In this document: one piece after another, positions 54,446-62,641 of the stretch
Layout: each line of letters begins with the position of its first letter
How positions within the stretch are numbered: position 1 is the first letter of the stretch
DNA from: Firmicutes bacterium ADurb.Bin146
GTDB lineage: Bacteria; Bacillota; Clostridia; DUPQ01
Direction: 5' to 3'
Length of the DNA stretch: 64,000 nucleotides
Assembly (NCBI GenBank): GCA_002070475.1
Contig: MWDI01000057.1
Span: 62,001-126,000, forward strand
The notes under the pieces: model-generated
Seen by the model: only the letters and a program-made list of their open reading frames with translations
What the model was told of the DNA's origin: nothing
The model's database searches: none
Translations under genes and position numbers: made by a program

Positions 54446-56104
54446 ATGAAACTAACATTTTACGGATCAGCAAAAGAAGTAACAGGCTCAAATATTATAT
54501 TGGAAGCAGCAGGGAAGAAGGTAATGATTGATTGCGGATTGTTTCAAGGTTCATCTGCAACGAAAGCAAAAAACTTTGATGGATTTAAATATGATATACA
54601 AGAAATAGATTATGTTCTACTTACACATTCACATATAGATCATTCAGGAAGAATACCATTACTTTACAAAAAAGGTTATAAAGGCTCTGTCATTTGTACA
54701 AAAGCTACAAAAGATTTATGCGATATCATGTTATTGGATTCTGCAAACATACAAGAGTCAGATACAGAATATAAGAATCATAAAAGACAAAGAGCAGGTC
54801 TAGAGCTTCTCGAGCCTCTATATACTATAGATGATGCTAATAATGCATTAAGACATTTTATTGCTGTACAATATCATGACTTAATCAAACTTGATGAAAA
54901 TATTACTGTTAAATTTATAGATTCCGGCCATATGCTAGGATCTTCCTCAATTATAATTTTCATCACAGAGAACAACAAAACATCTGTTGTAGCATTTACA
55001 TCAGACCTAGGTAAACCTAACACACCTATAATAAATGACCCTACTGTAATAAAAGAATGTGATTATCTTATAATGGAATCCACATATGGTAATAAGAGAC
55101 ATACAGTTAAAGAGCATCCTGAAGAACTTATGTTTGAAATAATTGAAGACACTATTTTAAAGGGTGGTACAGTAATAATACCTTCATTTTCAGTTGGAAG
55201 AACCCAGGAAATGATTTATGCTTTCAATAAAAATATCGCATTAAAAAAGAAATTTTCGATCTTTAGTAAAATACCAGTATATATTGACAGCCCTTTATCA
55301 ACATCAGCAACAGAAGTATTCATGAAAAACACACAGTATTTTGATGATGAAGCTAAACAATACATATTAAAAGGCGATAATCCTTTAGATTTCCCGAACC
55401 TTGTATTTACAAAATCAGTTGAAGAATCAAAAATACTTAACAGAGATAATTCACCAAAAATTATTATATCATCAAGCGGAATGTGTGATGCCGGGAGAAT
55501 ACGTCATCATTTAAAGCATAATCTTTATAAAGAAAAAACAACTGTACTTTTCGTAGGATATCAAGCAAATGGTTCATTAGGCAGAATACTTGCTGATGGA
55601 GCAAAAAGTGTCAAAATTCTAGGTGAAACTATCGATGTAAAAGCTAGAATCGAAATGATTGACGGTTTTTCAGGTCATGCGGATATGGATGATCTTGACA
55701 CATATTTAGCACAAATGGAAAAAAAGCCAGAAAAAGTATTTCTTGTCCATGGTGAAGAAGACCAACTCTATTCTTTTGCAGACAGAATAAAAAATAAATT
55801 TGATATTGATACTGTAGTACCCAACAATTACTCTCGTTACGAACTGCAAAAAGGCAAAAAAGTATACGAACTAGCACATGACAGAGTACTTACTAAGAAT
55901 ACATATAGAAAACTTACCTTATTAGATCTTATAACTGATGTTAAAAGACAGGTTAAAGATGTATCAGAATTGATAGCATATGATGAGATTAATAATCTTG
56001 ATGAAGAACAGATAACTACATTTATAGATTTATATTCTTCAATGAGAAAAAACATTAAGAATCTTGTAAATGAAGTGGAGAAAAAAGCAAAAGTTGGAAA
56101 ATGA
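54446..56104 (+). CDS. Beta-CASP metallo-beta-lactamase nuclease
   Basis: The 552-residue protein belongs to the RNA-metabolising beta-CASP branch of the metallo-beta-lactamases (CPSF73/YSH1-like). It has the metal motif HSHIDHSG, DSGHMLGSS, STYGNKRH, SFSVGRTQEM, SSSGMCDAGR and the C-terminal GFSGHAD. Such enzymes cut or trim RNA. An extension of about 90 residues follows the core. ATG 54446 follows AAAGGA; an ATG at 54431 also fits. The cysteine desulfurase gene overlaps its end. Confidence 0.88.
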   Translation: MKLTFYGSAKEVTGSNIILEAAGKKVMIDCGLFQGSSATKAKNFDGFKYDIQEIDYVLLTHSHIDHSGRIPLLYKKGYKGSVICTKATKDLCDIMLLDSANIQESDTEYKNHKRQRAGLELLEPLYTIDDANNALRHFIAVQYHDLIKLDENITVKFIDSGHMLGSSSIIIFITENNKTSVVAFTSDLGKPNTPIINDPTVIKECDYLIMESTYGNKRHTVKEHPEELMFEIIEDTILKGGTVIIPSFSVGRTQEMIYAFNKNIALKKKFSIFSKIPVYIDSPLSTSATEVFMKNTQYFDDEAKQYILKGDNPLDFPNLVFTKSVEESKILNRDNSPKIIISSSGMCDAGRIRHHLKHNLYKEKTTVLFVGYQANGSLGRILADGAKSVKILGETIDVKARIEMIDGFSGHADMDDLDTYLAQMEKKPEKVFLVHGEEDQLYSFADRIKNKFDIDTVVPNNYSRYELQKGKKVYELAHDRVLTKNTYRKLTLLDLITDVKRQVKDVSELIAYDEINNLDEEQITTFIDLYSSMRKNIKNLVNEVEKKAKVGK

Positions 56105-57251
56105 GATTATTTATTTTGATAATGCAGCTTCTACATATGTTTATGATGAAGTGATAGATTATGTAAATCTTATAAATAAAGATTTTTATGCTAATTCATC
56201 AAGCTCTCATTTTTTAGGTATTTCTTCTTATGCTAAATTTAAGGCACACAAAGAAACTCTTTGTGATATTTTACATATAAAACCTTCAAGTCTGATTTTT
56301 ACTTCAGGAGGTGCGGAATCGAATAATTTCGCTTTAAAGGGAATCGCTTTTGCTAATTACTTAAAAAATAGTAATATAGTTATCTCTGCCTACGAACATC
56401 CAACAATAAGAAATACTGCAAAATATCTAGAAAAATTCGGATTTGAAATACGTATATGTCCTTTAAAAAATGATAGTAATTTAGATATTGATATTTTAAA
56501 AACTATGATAGATGAAAAAACAATTTTATTAAGCACTGCTCATGTATGTTCTGAATTAGGCACACTTACTGATATACAAAAAATTTCATCACTAGTAAAA
56601 TCAATAAATCCAAGATGCTATTATCATGTGGATGCTGTCCAGTCTTTTGGAAAATTTCATATAAATTTGTCAGATTTAAATAATATTGATATGATGTCAT
56701 TCAGCAGCCATAAGATACACGGGCCTAAAGGGGTCGGTGCGTTATACATTAAGCCAAAAACTAATATTGATCCATTTATCTGTGGTTCTGTAGATGCCGG
56801 ATTAAGAGCAGGCACTATAAATTTATCAGGTATATGCGGTTTTACTAAAGCATCAGAAATTATATACAGCAATATAGAAAAAAAATATGAGCATACTAAA
56901 AAACTCAATCAGTATCTGATTGATAATCTTACAGCATTGGATATTGAACTAAAAATAAATACTCCTTTAGAATCTAGCCCATATATTATTAATATTGCAT
57001 TTAAAGATATCAAATCTGAGGTACTCTTAAATGCATTATCCAAAAGGAATATCTGTGTATCAAGCGGTAGTGCATGTGCTTCAAAATCAAAAGTTTCGGA
57101 AACACTTAAAGCTATGAATTTATCAAAAGATTATATAGAAGGCGCAATTCGATTAAGTTTCAGCGATAAAAATACTATTAAGGAAATAGATATCTTTATA
57201 CAGAACCTGAAGGAACTTATACCAAAACTAAAATTATTCGTAAGGAGATAA
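56070..57251 (+). CDS. Cysteine desulfurase paired with ThiI
   Basis: A second cysteine desulfurase (up to 393 residues), with YFDNAAST, PLP lysine in SFSSHKIHGPKGVG and the active-site loop SSGSACASKSK. It lies four bases before thiI, as NifZ does in Bacillus, so it most likely supplies sulfur for 4-thiouridine in tRNA. The start is not clear: ATG 56070 lies inside the nuclease gene and has no ribosome site, and TTG 56094 is an alternative. It is more diverged than iscS. Confidence 0.87.
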   Translation: MKWRKKQKLENEIIYFDNAASTYVYDEVIDYVNLINKDFYANSSSSHFLGISSYAKFKAHKETLCDILHIKPSSLIFTSGGAESNNFALKGIAFANYLKNSNIVISAYEHPTIRNTAKYLEKFGFEIRICPLKNDSNLDIDILKTMIDEKTILLSTAHVCSELGTLTDIQKISSLVKSINPRCYYHVDAVQSFGKFHINLSDLNNIDMMSFSSHKIHGPKGVGALYIKPKTNIDPFICGSVDAGLRAGTINLSGICGFTKASEIIYSNIEKKYEHTKKLNQYLIDNLTALDIELKINTPLESSPYIINIAFKDIKSEVLLNALSKRNICVSSGSACASKSKVSETLKAMNLSKDYIEGAIRLSFSDKNTIKEIDIFIQNLKELIPKLKLFVRR

Positions 57252-57255
57252 TTCT

Positions 57256-58440
57256 ATGGTGAAACAAGCCACAAAAGCATTATTAATTAAGCCTGGTGAA
57301 CTTATGTTAAAAGGTGATAACAGAAAGTATTTTGAAAAAATATTAAAAGATAATATAAAATCTGTTCTTAAAAACATATGCACTTATGATTTTAGTGAGG
57401 AGTCAGGGAGATACTATATTGTGATACAAGAATCCAGTTTCACAGAATATGAAATTGCATCAATGTTATGCAAGGTTTTTGGAATTGTCGGTGTATCTAT
57501 AACATACAGGATAGATGCTGATGAGAAGGGGCTTTATGATTTTATTGCGCTTCTGAGTAGACAGGTATATGATAAAACACCCTTTACTACTTTTAGAGTT
57601 ACTACAAAAAGAGCCGACAAGACTTTCCCTACACAATCAACTGAAGTATCAAAAAGAGCAGGCGGATCAATATTATCTACCATACCTGATTTACAAGTGG
57701 ATTTATTTACACCTCAGATAATATTTAATATTGAAATAAGGAAAAAGAATATATACATATATCATGAGGAGCTGAAGGCAAATGGAGGAATTCCTGTAGG
57801 AAGTTCAGGAAAGGCACTTCTTATGCTGTCAGGTGGTATTGACAGTCCAATTGCAGGATACATGATGGCTAAAAGAGGCTTGCTTCTTGAAGCTGTGTAT
57901 TTTCATAGCGAGCCATATACATCTGAGAAAGCTAAAGAGAAAGTAATTGATCTTGCTAAAATCATCAAGCCATATACATTGATTAACAAATTGCATATCG
58001 TCCATTTTACAAAACCTCAGTTGGAAATATATGAAAAATGCCCTCATGATGAACTGACAATAATAATGAGAAGGGTTATGATGCATATAGCTAATGAGAT
58101 AGCCATAAAAAATAATTGTCAGGGTATTGTAACAGGAGAGTCGTTAGGGCAGGTTGCCAGCCAGACCATTGAAAGCCTTACAGTAACTGATGAAGCTGCT
58201 CAATTTTTAGTTTTACGCCCATTAATAGGAATGGATAAGAATGAAATAATTGATTTAGCCAGAAAAATAGATACTTTTGAAACTTCAATATTGCCTTATG
58301 AGGATTGTTGTACTATATTTGTAGCTAAGCATCCCAAGACAAAGCCTATCTTAAGCAGGATTAAAGAATCTGAGAAAGCTTTAGATATAGACAAATTAGT
58401 CAGATATTGTATAGAGAATTTAGAGGTTATTCAAATATGA
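57256..58440 (+). CDS. thiI: tRNA 4-thiouridine synthetase ThiI
   Basis: ThiI thiolates U8 of tRNA. The 394-residue protein has an N-terminal ferredoxin-like and THUMP region and the PP-loop MLSGGIDSPIAGYM. The C-terminal rhodanese domain of the E. coli enzyme is absent, as in most Firmicutes, which use a dedicated desulfurase; that gene is directly upstream. GGAG precedes the ATG. lepB overlaps the stop by four bases. Confidence 0.94.
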   Translation: MVKQATKALLIKPGELMLKGDNRKYFEKILKDNIKSVLKNICTYDFSEESGRYYIVIQESSFTEYEIASMLCKVFGIVGVSITYRIDADEKGLYDFIALLSRQVYDKTPFTTFRVTTKRADKTFPTQSTEVSKRAGGSILSTIPDLQVDLFTPQIIFNIEIRKKNIYIYHEELKANGGIPVGSSGKALLMLSGGIDSPIAGYMMAKRGLLLEAVYFHSEPYTSEKAKEKVIDLAKIIKPYTLINKLHIVHFTKPQLEIYEKCPHDELTIIMRRVMMHIANEIAIKNNCQGIVTGESLGQVASQTIESLTVTDEAAQFLVLRPLIGMDKNEIIDLARKIDTFETSILPYEDCCTIFVAKHPKTKPILSRIKESEKALDIDKLVRYCIENLEVIQI

Positions 58441-59135
58441 ATAAATCAAATGAATATGATAATCAGAAAGAATTTGAAGATTTCATTCAAAATGATGATT
58501 TCACTTTAGAATCTTTATATCATGATATAGATGAAAAAAAGAAAAAAAAACATAAATCAAGAGAGATACTCTTATGGATCCGCTCATTTATATTTGTAAT
58601 TGTATTTGTAACAATTTTCAGAGGATTTATTGGAGAGCCAGTTAAAGTTTACGGACCTTCAATGGAGAACACCTTAAAGACAAATGATGTCCTCATCATG
58701 AGTAAAATATCTCTTAATATAGAGGGAGTAAAGAAAAACGATATTGTTGTCATTGAAATTGAACCAGTCCAATTTAAGATTCTGACTTTCATGAATAATA
58801 TCGTGTGGCTTCGCAGACTGTTTCCTACAACTGATAGAGAAGACTATATTAAAAGAGTAATAGCTCTTGAAGGCGAAGAAATAAATTTAATTAACGGGAT
58901 TGTATACATTGATGGTAAAAAACTGGACGAGCCTTATCTGAAAGATTATGCATCAACTTTTGAAAGACTAATCGACATGCCTTATACTGTACCAAAAGGA
59001 TATGTATTTGTACTGGGCGATAATAGACTTGTAAGCAAAGACAGCAGATCTATTGGTGCGATATCTATTGATTCAATTATAGGTAAGGTTATTTTCAGAA
59101 CATGGCCAATAACAAAAATAGGCACTCTTAATTGA
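58437..59135 (+). CDS. lepB: Signal peptidase I
   Basis: Signal peptidase I cleaves exported proteins at the outer face of the membrane. The 232-residue protein has one N-terminal membrane helix (WIRSFIFVIVFVTIF), the Ser motif GPSMENTL, Lys in DYIKRVIALEGE and GDNRLVSKDSRSIG. ATG 58437 overlaps the thiI stop as ATGA; GAGG lies nine bases upstream. An acidic N-terminal stretch before the helix should lie inside. rplS follows with its own promoter. Confidence 0.93.
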   Translation: MNKSNEYDNQKEFEDFIQNDDFTLESLYHDIDEKKKKKHKSREILLWIRSFIFVIVFVTIFRGFIGEPVKVYGPSMENTLKTNDVLIMSKISLNIEGVKKNDIVVIEIEPVQFKILTFMNNIVWLRRLFPTTDREDYIKRVIALEGEEINLINGIVYIDGKKLDEPYLKDYASTFERLIDMPYTVPKGYVFVLGDNRLVSKDSRSIGAISIDSIIGKVIFRTWPITKIGTLN

Positions 59136-59152
59136 GTGTTGAAAAATATATA

Positions 59153-59181
59153 TTTACATATTTTAAAACCTGTGATACAAT
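59153..59181 (+). promoter_or_regulatory. Promoter of rplS
   Basis: TTTACA, 17 bases and TG-A-TACAAT. Transcription would start near 59188. Confidence 0.6.
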
Positions 59182-59187
59182 ATCGCA

Positions 59188-59257
59188 GGTTCGTAAAAGG
59201 CGGTCCACTGTATCTATATTGATATACGAACGCTAAGATGAAGGGAGGATTATAAAC
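59188..59257 (+). promoter_or_regulatory. Possible L19 leader in the rplS 5' UTR
   Basis: TTCGTA (59190-59195) pairs with TACGAA (59225-59230), and TATC/GATA can form an inner stem. The position before rplS fits the known L19 leader of Firmicutes, an autoregulatory RNA. The Rfam model cannot be checked here. Confidence 0.35.
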
Positions 59258-59608
59258 ATGGATTTAGTCAAATCAATCGAGCAAAGCATGATAAGAACAG
59301 ACTTGCCAGATCTTCAAATAGGTGATTTCCTTAAAGTTAACCTTAAAGTTAAGGAAGGAAATAGGGAAAGAATACAATCATATGAGGGAACTCTTATTGC
59401 CAGAAAAGGAAAAGGGCTTACAGAAACAATTAATGTAAGAAGAATTTCATATGGAGTTGGTGTAGAAAGGATAATTCCTTTAAATTCCCAAAAAATCGAT
59501 TCAATCGAGGTTATTAGAAGAGGTCAAGTCAGAAGAGCAAAACTTTACTACTTAAGAGATAGGGTCGGCAAAGCAGCTAAAGTAAGGGAAAAACTTACAA
59601 CTAAGTAA
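59258..59608 (+). CDS. rplS: 50S ribosomal protein L19
   Basis: L19 (116 residues) sits at the 30S-50S interface. It carries the [18 protein letters not shown] and [25 protein letters not shown] segments typical of the family. GGAGG precedes the ATG. It has its own promoter and a clear terminator, and is followed by rbgA and rnhB, as in Bacillus, though the S16-TrmD half of that cluster lies 24 kb earlier. Confidence 0.97.
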   Translation: MDLVKSIEQSMIRTDLPDLQIGDFLKVNLKVKEGNRERIQSYEGTLIARKGKGLTETINVRRISYGVGVERIIPLNSQKIDSIEVIRRGQVRRAKLYYLRDRVGKAAKVREKLTTK

Positions 59609-59613
59609 AAAAC

Positions 59614-59637
59614 ACGGGACTGGATCCCGTTTTTTTT
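59614..59637 (+). terminator. Terminator after rplS
   Basis: ACGGGA and TCCCGT with a five-base loop, followed by a run of T. Confidence 0.88.
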
Positions 59638-59701
59638 ATTTTTAAAATTATTGCTATAATAGTTTTGCCAACTATAATTTTAATAATTATTTATAATAGA
59701 G

Positions 59702-59707
59702 TATAAT
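59702..59707 (+). promoter_or_regulatory. -10 box of rbgA
   Basis: TATAAT, six bases before an ATG (59714) that opens a 12-codon frame overlapping the rbgA start. No TG extension and no good -35. Confidence 0.4.
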
Positions 59708-59713
59708 ATATTA

Positions 59714-59752
59714 ATGAATAAATTAAGTTGGATAATTAATCATGAATATTAA
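59714..59752 (+). other. Possible leaderless mini-ORF overlapping rbgA start
   Basis: This 12-codon frame (MNKLSWIINHEY) begins at the predicted transcription start and runs over the rbgA ATG at 59742 in another frame. rbgA itself has only a weak ribosome binding site, so reinitiation is conceivable. Chance is also possible. Confidence 0.2.
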
Positions 59753-60593
59753 CTGGTATCCTGGACATATGGCGAAAGCTAAAAGGATGATAAATGAAAA
59801 TCTAAAGCTAATTGATCTAGTAGTAGAAATACTTGATGCGAGAATACCATACTCAAGCAGAAATCCTGATTTTAAAGAGTTATTTAAAAATAAAATGCAG
59901 CTTGTAGTATTGAATAAATCAGATTTGGCAGATCCATTAATTACAAAAAAGTGGCAAGACTACTACTTGTCTAAAGATACATCTATTGTAATTCTTAATA
60001 GCAAATCAGGAGCAGGATTCAAGGAATTTTTAAACTCAGTAAATAGAATCATGGAAAATAAGTTTGAAAAAGACAGACTAAAAGGTATGTTGAAAAGACC
60101 TGTAAAAGTTATGGTATGCGGAATACCTAACTCAGGTAAATCAACATTTATAAATAAATTAACTGGTTCTGCTCCTGCAAAAACAGGAGATAAGCCTGGA
60201 GTAACAAAAGACAGACAGTGGATAAAAATAAATACAAATATTCATCTTCTAGATACTCCAGGACTATTATGGCCTAAATTTAATGATGAACTTGTTGCTG
60301 TGAACCTTGCTCTAACTCAAGCAATTAATGATGACATTCTAGACATTGAGCAGCTTTGTAAAAAGTTGATAGAATTCTTATCAATGAAATATCCTATTAA
60401 TCTTGCAGGAAGATATAATCTTGAGAGCATTAACAAACAACCATATGACATACTATTAGATATTTGCGAAAATAGAAAATTCAATAAATTGAAAGGTGAA
60501 CCAGACATTCTAAAAGCCTCTATAATTATCCTAGATGAATTTAGAAGTGGCAAGATGGGTAGAATATCACTGGAGGAACCAAATGACTTTTAA
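59742..60593 (+). CDS. rbgA: Ribosome biogenesis GTPase RbgA
   Basis: RbgA (YlqF) is a circularly permuted GTPase needed for late 50S assembly. The 283-residue product has the motifs in permuted order: NKSD first (residues 58-61), then GIPNSGKSTFIN and DTPGLLWP. The start MNINWYPGHMAKAKR is typical. The ribosome binding site is weak. The gene overlaps rnhB by 11 bases. Confidence 0.95.
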   Translation: MNINWYPGHMAKAKRMINENLKLIDLVVEILDARIPYSSRNPDFKELFKNKMQLVVLNKSDLADPLITKKWQDYYLSKDTSIVILNSKSGAGFKEFLNSVNRIMENKFEKDRLKGMLKRPVKVMVCGIPNSGKSTFINKLTGSAPAKTGDKPGVTKDRQWIKINTNIHLLDTPGLLWPKFNDELVAVNLALTQAINDDILDIEQLCKKLIEFLSMKYPINLAGRYNLESINKQPYDILLDICENRKFNKLKGEPDILKASIIILDEFRSGKMGRISLEEPNDF

Positions 60594-61320
60594 AGAGTTT
60601 AAAGAACAGTTATTTGCCAATTCTATTCATGACTGTTATAAAATACTTGAGACTAATAAAGATCAAAATTTTTATTCTAAATGCGTTGATATATTAGACA
60701 AAGAAAATGAGCGTCTTACTAAACTTAGTAAATATGAGAATTTTCTTAAAAATACTGGAAATACATATATTGCAGGTACAGATGAGGCTGGAAGGGGACC
60801 GCTTGCAGGTCCAATTGTTGCAGGTGCAGTAATTCTTGATGATAATGAACTACTATTTGGTATAAATGATTCAAAAAAGCTCACTGCTGAAAAAAGAGAT
60901 AAGTTATTTGATAAAATACTCAATAATTGTATTGCTGCAAGCATACATACTATTACAAACAAGCAAATTGATGAAATTAATATAGCAAATGCTGATATTA
61001 TTGCCATGAAGATGTCTATTGAAAAGCTTTCAATTGTTCCAGATCATGTACTCACAGATGCTTTTTTTGTTGAAGGATTACAAATGAATCAGACTCCTTT
61101 AAAACATGGAGATGCTTTATCAATTTCAATTGCGGCTGCATCAATAATAGCTAAAGTAACTCGAGACAGGATGATGGATGAATATGACAAAATATATCCT
61201 CATTATGGTTTTTCAAATAACAAAGGTTATGGGACTAAGGAACATATTAATGCTATTAAAAAATACGGGATATGTCCTATACATAGAAAAACATTTGTTA
61301 AAAATTTCATTCAGATATGA
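60583..61320 (+). CDS. rnhB: Ribonuclease HII
   Basis: RNase HII removes ribonucleotides from DNA and RNA in hybrids. The 245-residue protein has GTDEAGRGPLAGP with the catalytic Asp and Glu, NDSKKLTAEKRD, and the Asp in VLTDAFFV, after an N-terminal extension of about 60 residues that is common in Firmicutes. The ATG at 60583 follows GGAGG. It overlaps rbgA by 11 bases. Confidence 0.95.
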   Translation: MTFKEFKEQLFANSIHDCYKILETNKDQNFYSKCVDILDKENERLTKLSKYENFLKNTGNTYIAGTDEAGRGPLAGPIVAGAVILDDNELLFGINDSKKLTAEKRDKLFDKILNNCIAASIHTITNKQIDEINIANADIIAMKMSIEKLSIVPDHVLTDAFFVEGLQMNQTPLKHGDALSISIAAASIIAKVTRDRMMDEYDKIYPHYGFSNNKGYGTKEHINAIKKYGICPIHRKTFVKNFIQI

Positions 61321-61326
61321 TATAAT
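61318..61326 (+). promoter_or_regulatory. Extended -10 promoter of the aminotransferase gene
   Basis: TG-A-TATAAT starts with the TGA stop codon of rnhB. The leader of about 25 bases holds AAAGGA. Confidence 0.5.
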
Positions 61327-61356
61327 TAGCCGAAAATATTAAAAAGGATATTTAAC

Positions 61357-62625
61357 ATGGATTATATAAAACAGTATGACATTGAAAAGACAAAATACGA
61401 AGAATTTAAAAAAAATCAGATAAAGCTTGATATATCAAGAGGCAAACCAAGTAAAAAGCAAGTGGATTATGTTTCTGCCGTCTTTAAAAAAGCAGAAAAT
61501 GAATATGACTTGTATTCAAATAGGATAGGCGACGATAAACAGGATTTGGGTAATTACGGACTTCTGACCGGAATAACAGAACTTAGAAAGCTTTTTGGAA
61601 ATCTGCTTGAAATTCCCAATGAAAACATAATCATAGGTGGAAATTCAAGCTTAAATCTTATGTATGACATATTAGTTATTAATCTTTTATTCGGGAATCC
61701 TCAAAGCGATAAACCTTGGAATAAATTTGACAATATAAAATTTTTATGTCCTACACCTGGTTATGATAGGCATTTCATGATGACCGATCATCTTGGTTTT
61801 GAAATGATAAATATACCTATGACTCCAAACGGTCCGGATATGGACATGATTGAAGAGCTGACCGCTTCTGACGCGTCCATAAAAGGTATTTGGTGTACGC
61901 CATTATATAGTAATCCTGATGGTTATGTTTATTCGGATGATACAGTTGAAAGACTTGCCAAAATGTATACAGCTGCTAAAGATTTCAGAATATTTTGGGA
62001 TAACGCATATTTTACGCATCATCTTGTTCCTGGGAAAATAAACAGAATTTCTAACATAATAAAACTGTGTGAAAAATATGGGAATACTGACAGAGTGTAT
62101 CAGTTTTCTTCGACAAGCAAAATTTCGTTTCCAGGTGCAGGAGTATCATTAATCGCATCATCAAATTCTAACATCAAGCACATACAGGATCATTTTAAAT
62201 ATAAAATAATATGCTACGATAAAATGAATATGCTTCGCCATGCTGTAGTATTCCGATCAAAAGAGGATGTAGAGCTTCATATGGAAAAATTATCAGAATT
62301 CAATAGGCCTAAATTCAGGATGGTACTGGATATAATGGATCGTGAACTAGAAGGATATAAGCAGTATCTGCATTATACCAGACCGCAGGGAGGATATTTT
62401 ATATCCTTATACACTATGGAAGGTTGTGCAAAAAGAACATATGAGTTATGTAAAGATGCAGGCCTCATAATAACTAATGTCGGAGATACATATCCATATG
62501 GAAAAGATTCAAAAGATAGCAATATACGTATCGCACCGACATTTCCTGAACTTGAAGAATTAGAAAAAGCAATTAACTTGCTTACCTGTTGTGTAAAGTT
62601 GGCAATATTGGAGAAATTGGTTTAA
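61357..62625 (+). CDS. Aspartate aminotransferase, subgroup Ic type
   Basis: The 422-residue PLP enzyme resembles the subgroup Ic aspartate aminotransferases (PF12897 type). It has DISRGKPSKKQ, NYGLLTGITELR, CTPLYSNPDGYVYSD, and the PLP lysine in FSSTSKISFPGAG. Such enzymes make aspartate from oxaloacetate and glutamate. purB, which uses aspartate-derived adenylosuccinate, follows 16 bases later and is probably cotranscribed. Substrate is inferred, not proven. Confidence 0.85.
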   Translation: MDYIKQYDIEKTKYEEFKKNQIKLDISRGKPSKKQVDYVSAVFKKAENEYDLYSNRIGDDKQDLGNYGLLTGITELRKLFGNLLEIPNENIIIGGNSSLNLMYDILVINLLFGNPQSDKPWNKFDNIKFLCPTPGYDRHFMMTDHLGFEMINIPMTPNGPDMDMIEELTASDASIKGIWCTPLYSNPDGYVYSDDTVERLAKMYTAAKDFRIFWDNAYFTHHLVPGKINRISNIIKLCEKYGNTDRVYQFSSTSKISFPGAGVSLIASSNSNIKHIQDHFKYKIICYDKMNMLRHAVVFRSKEDVELHMEKLSEFNRPKFRMVLDIMDRELEGYKQYLHYTRPQGGYFISLYTMEGCAKRTYELCKDAGLIITNVGDTYPYGKDSKDSNIRIAPTFPELEELEKAINLLTCCVKLAILEKLV

Positions 62626-62641
62626 AAAGTGAGGTAGTGAT

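Noticed and set aside
59168..59190. Ten-pair hairpin ACCTGTGATA/TATCGCAGGT before rplS
   Set aside because: The sequence overlaps the TG-A-TACAAT -10 box and lies before the predicted transcription start, so it would not be in the rplS transcript; it also has no T run.
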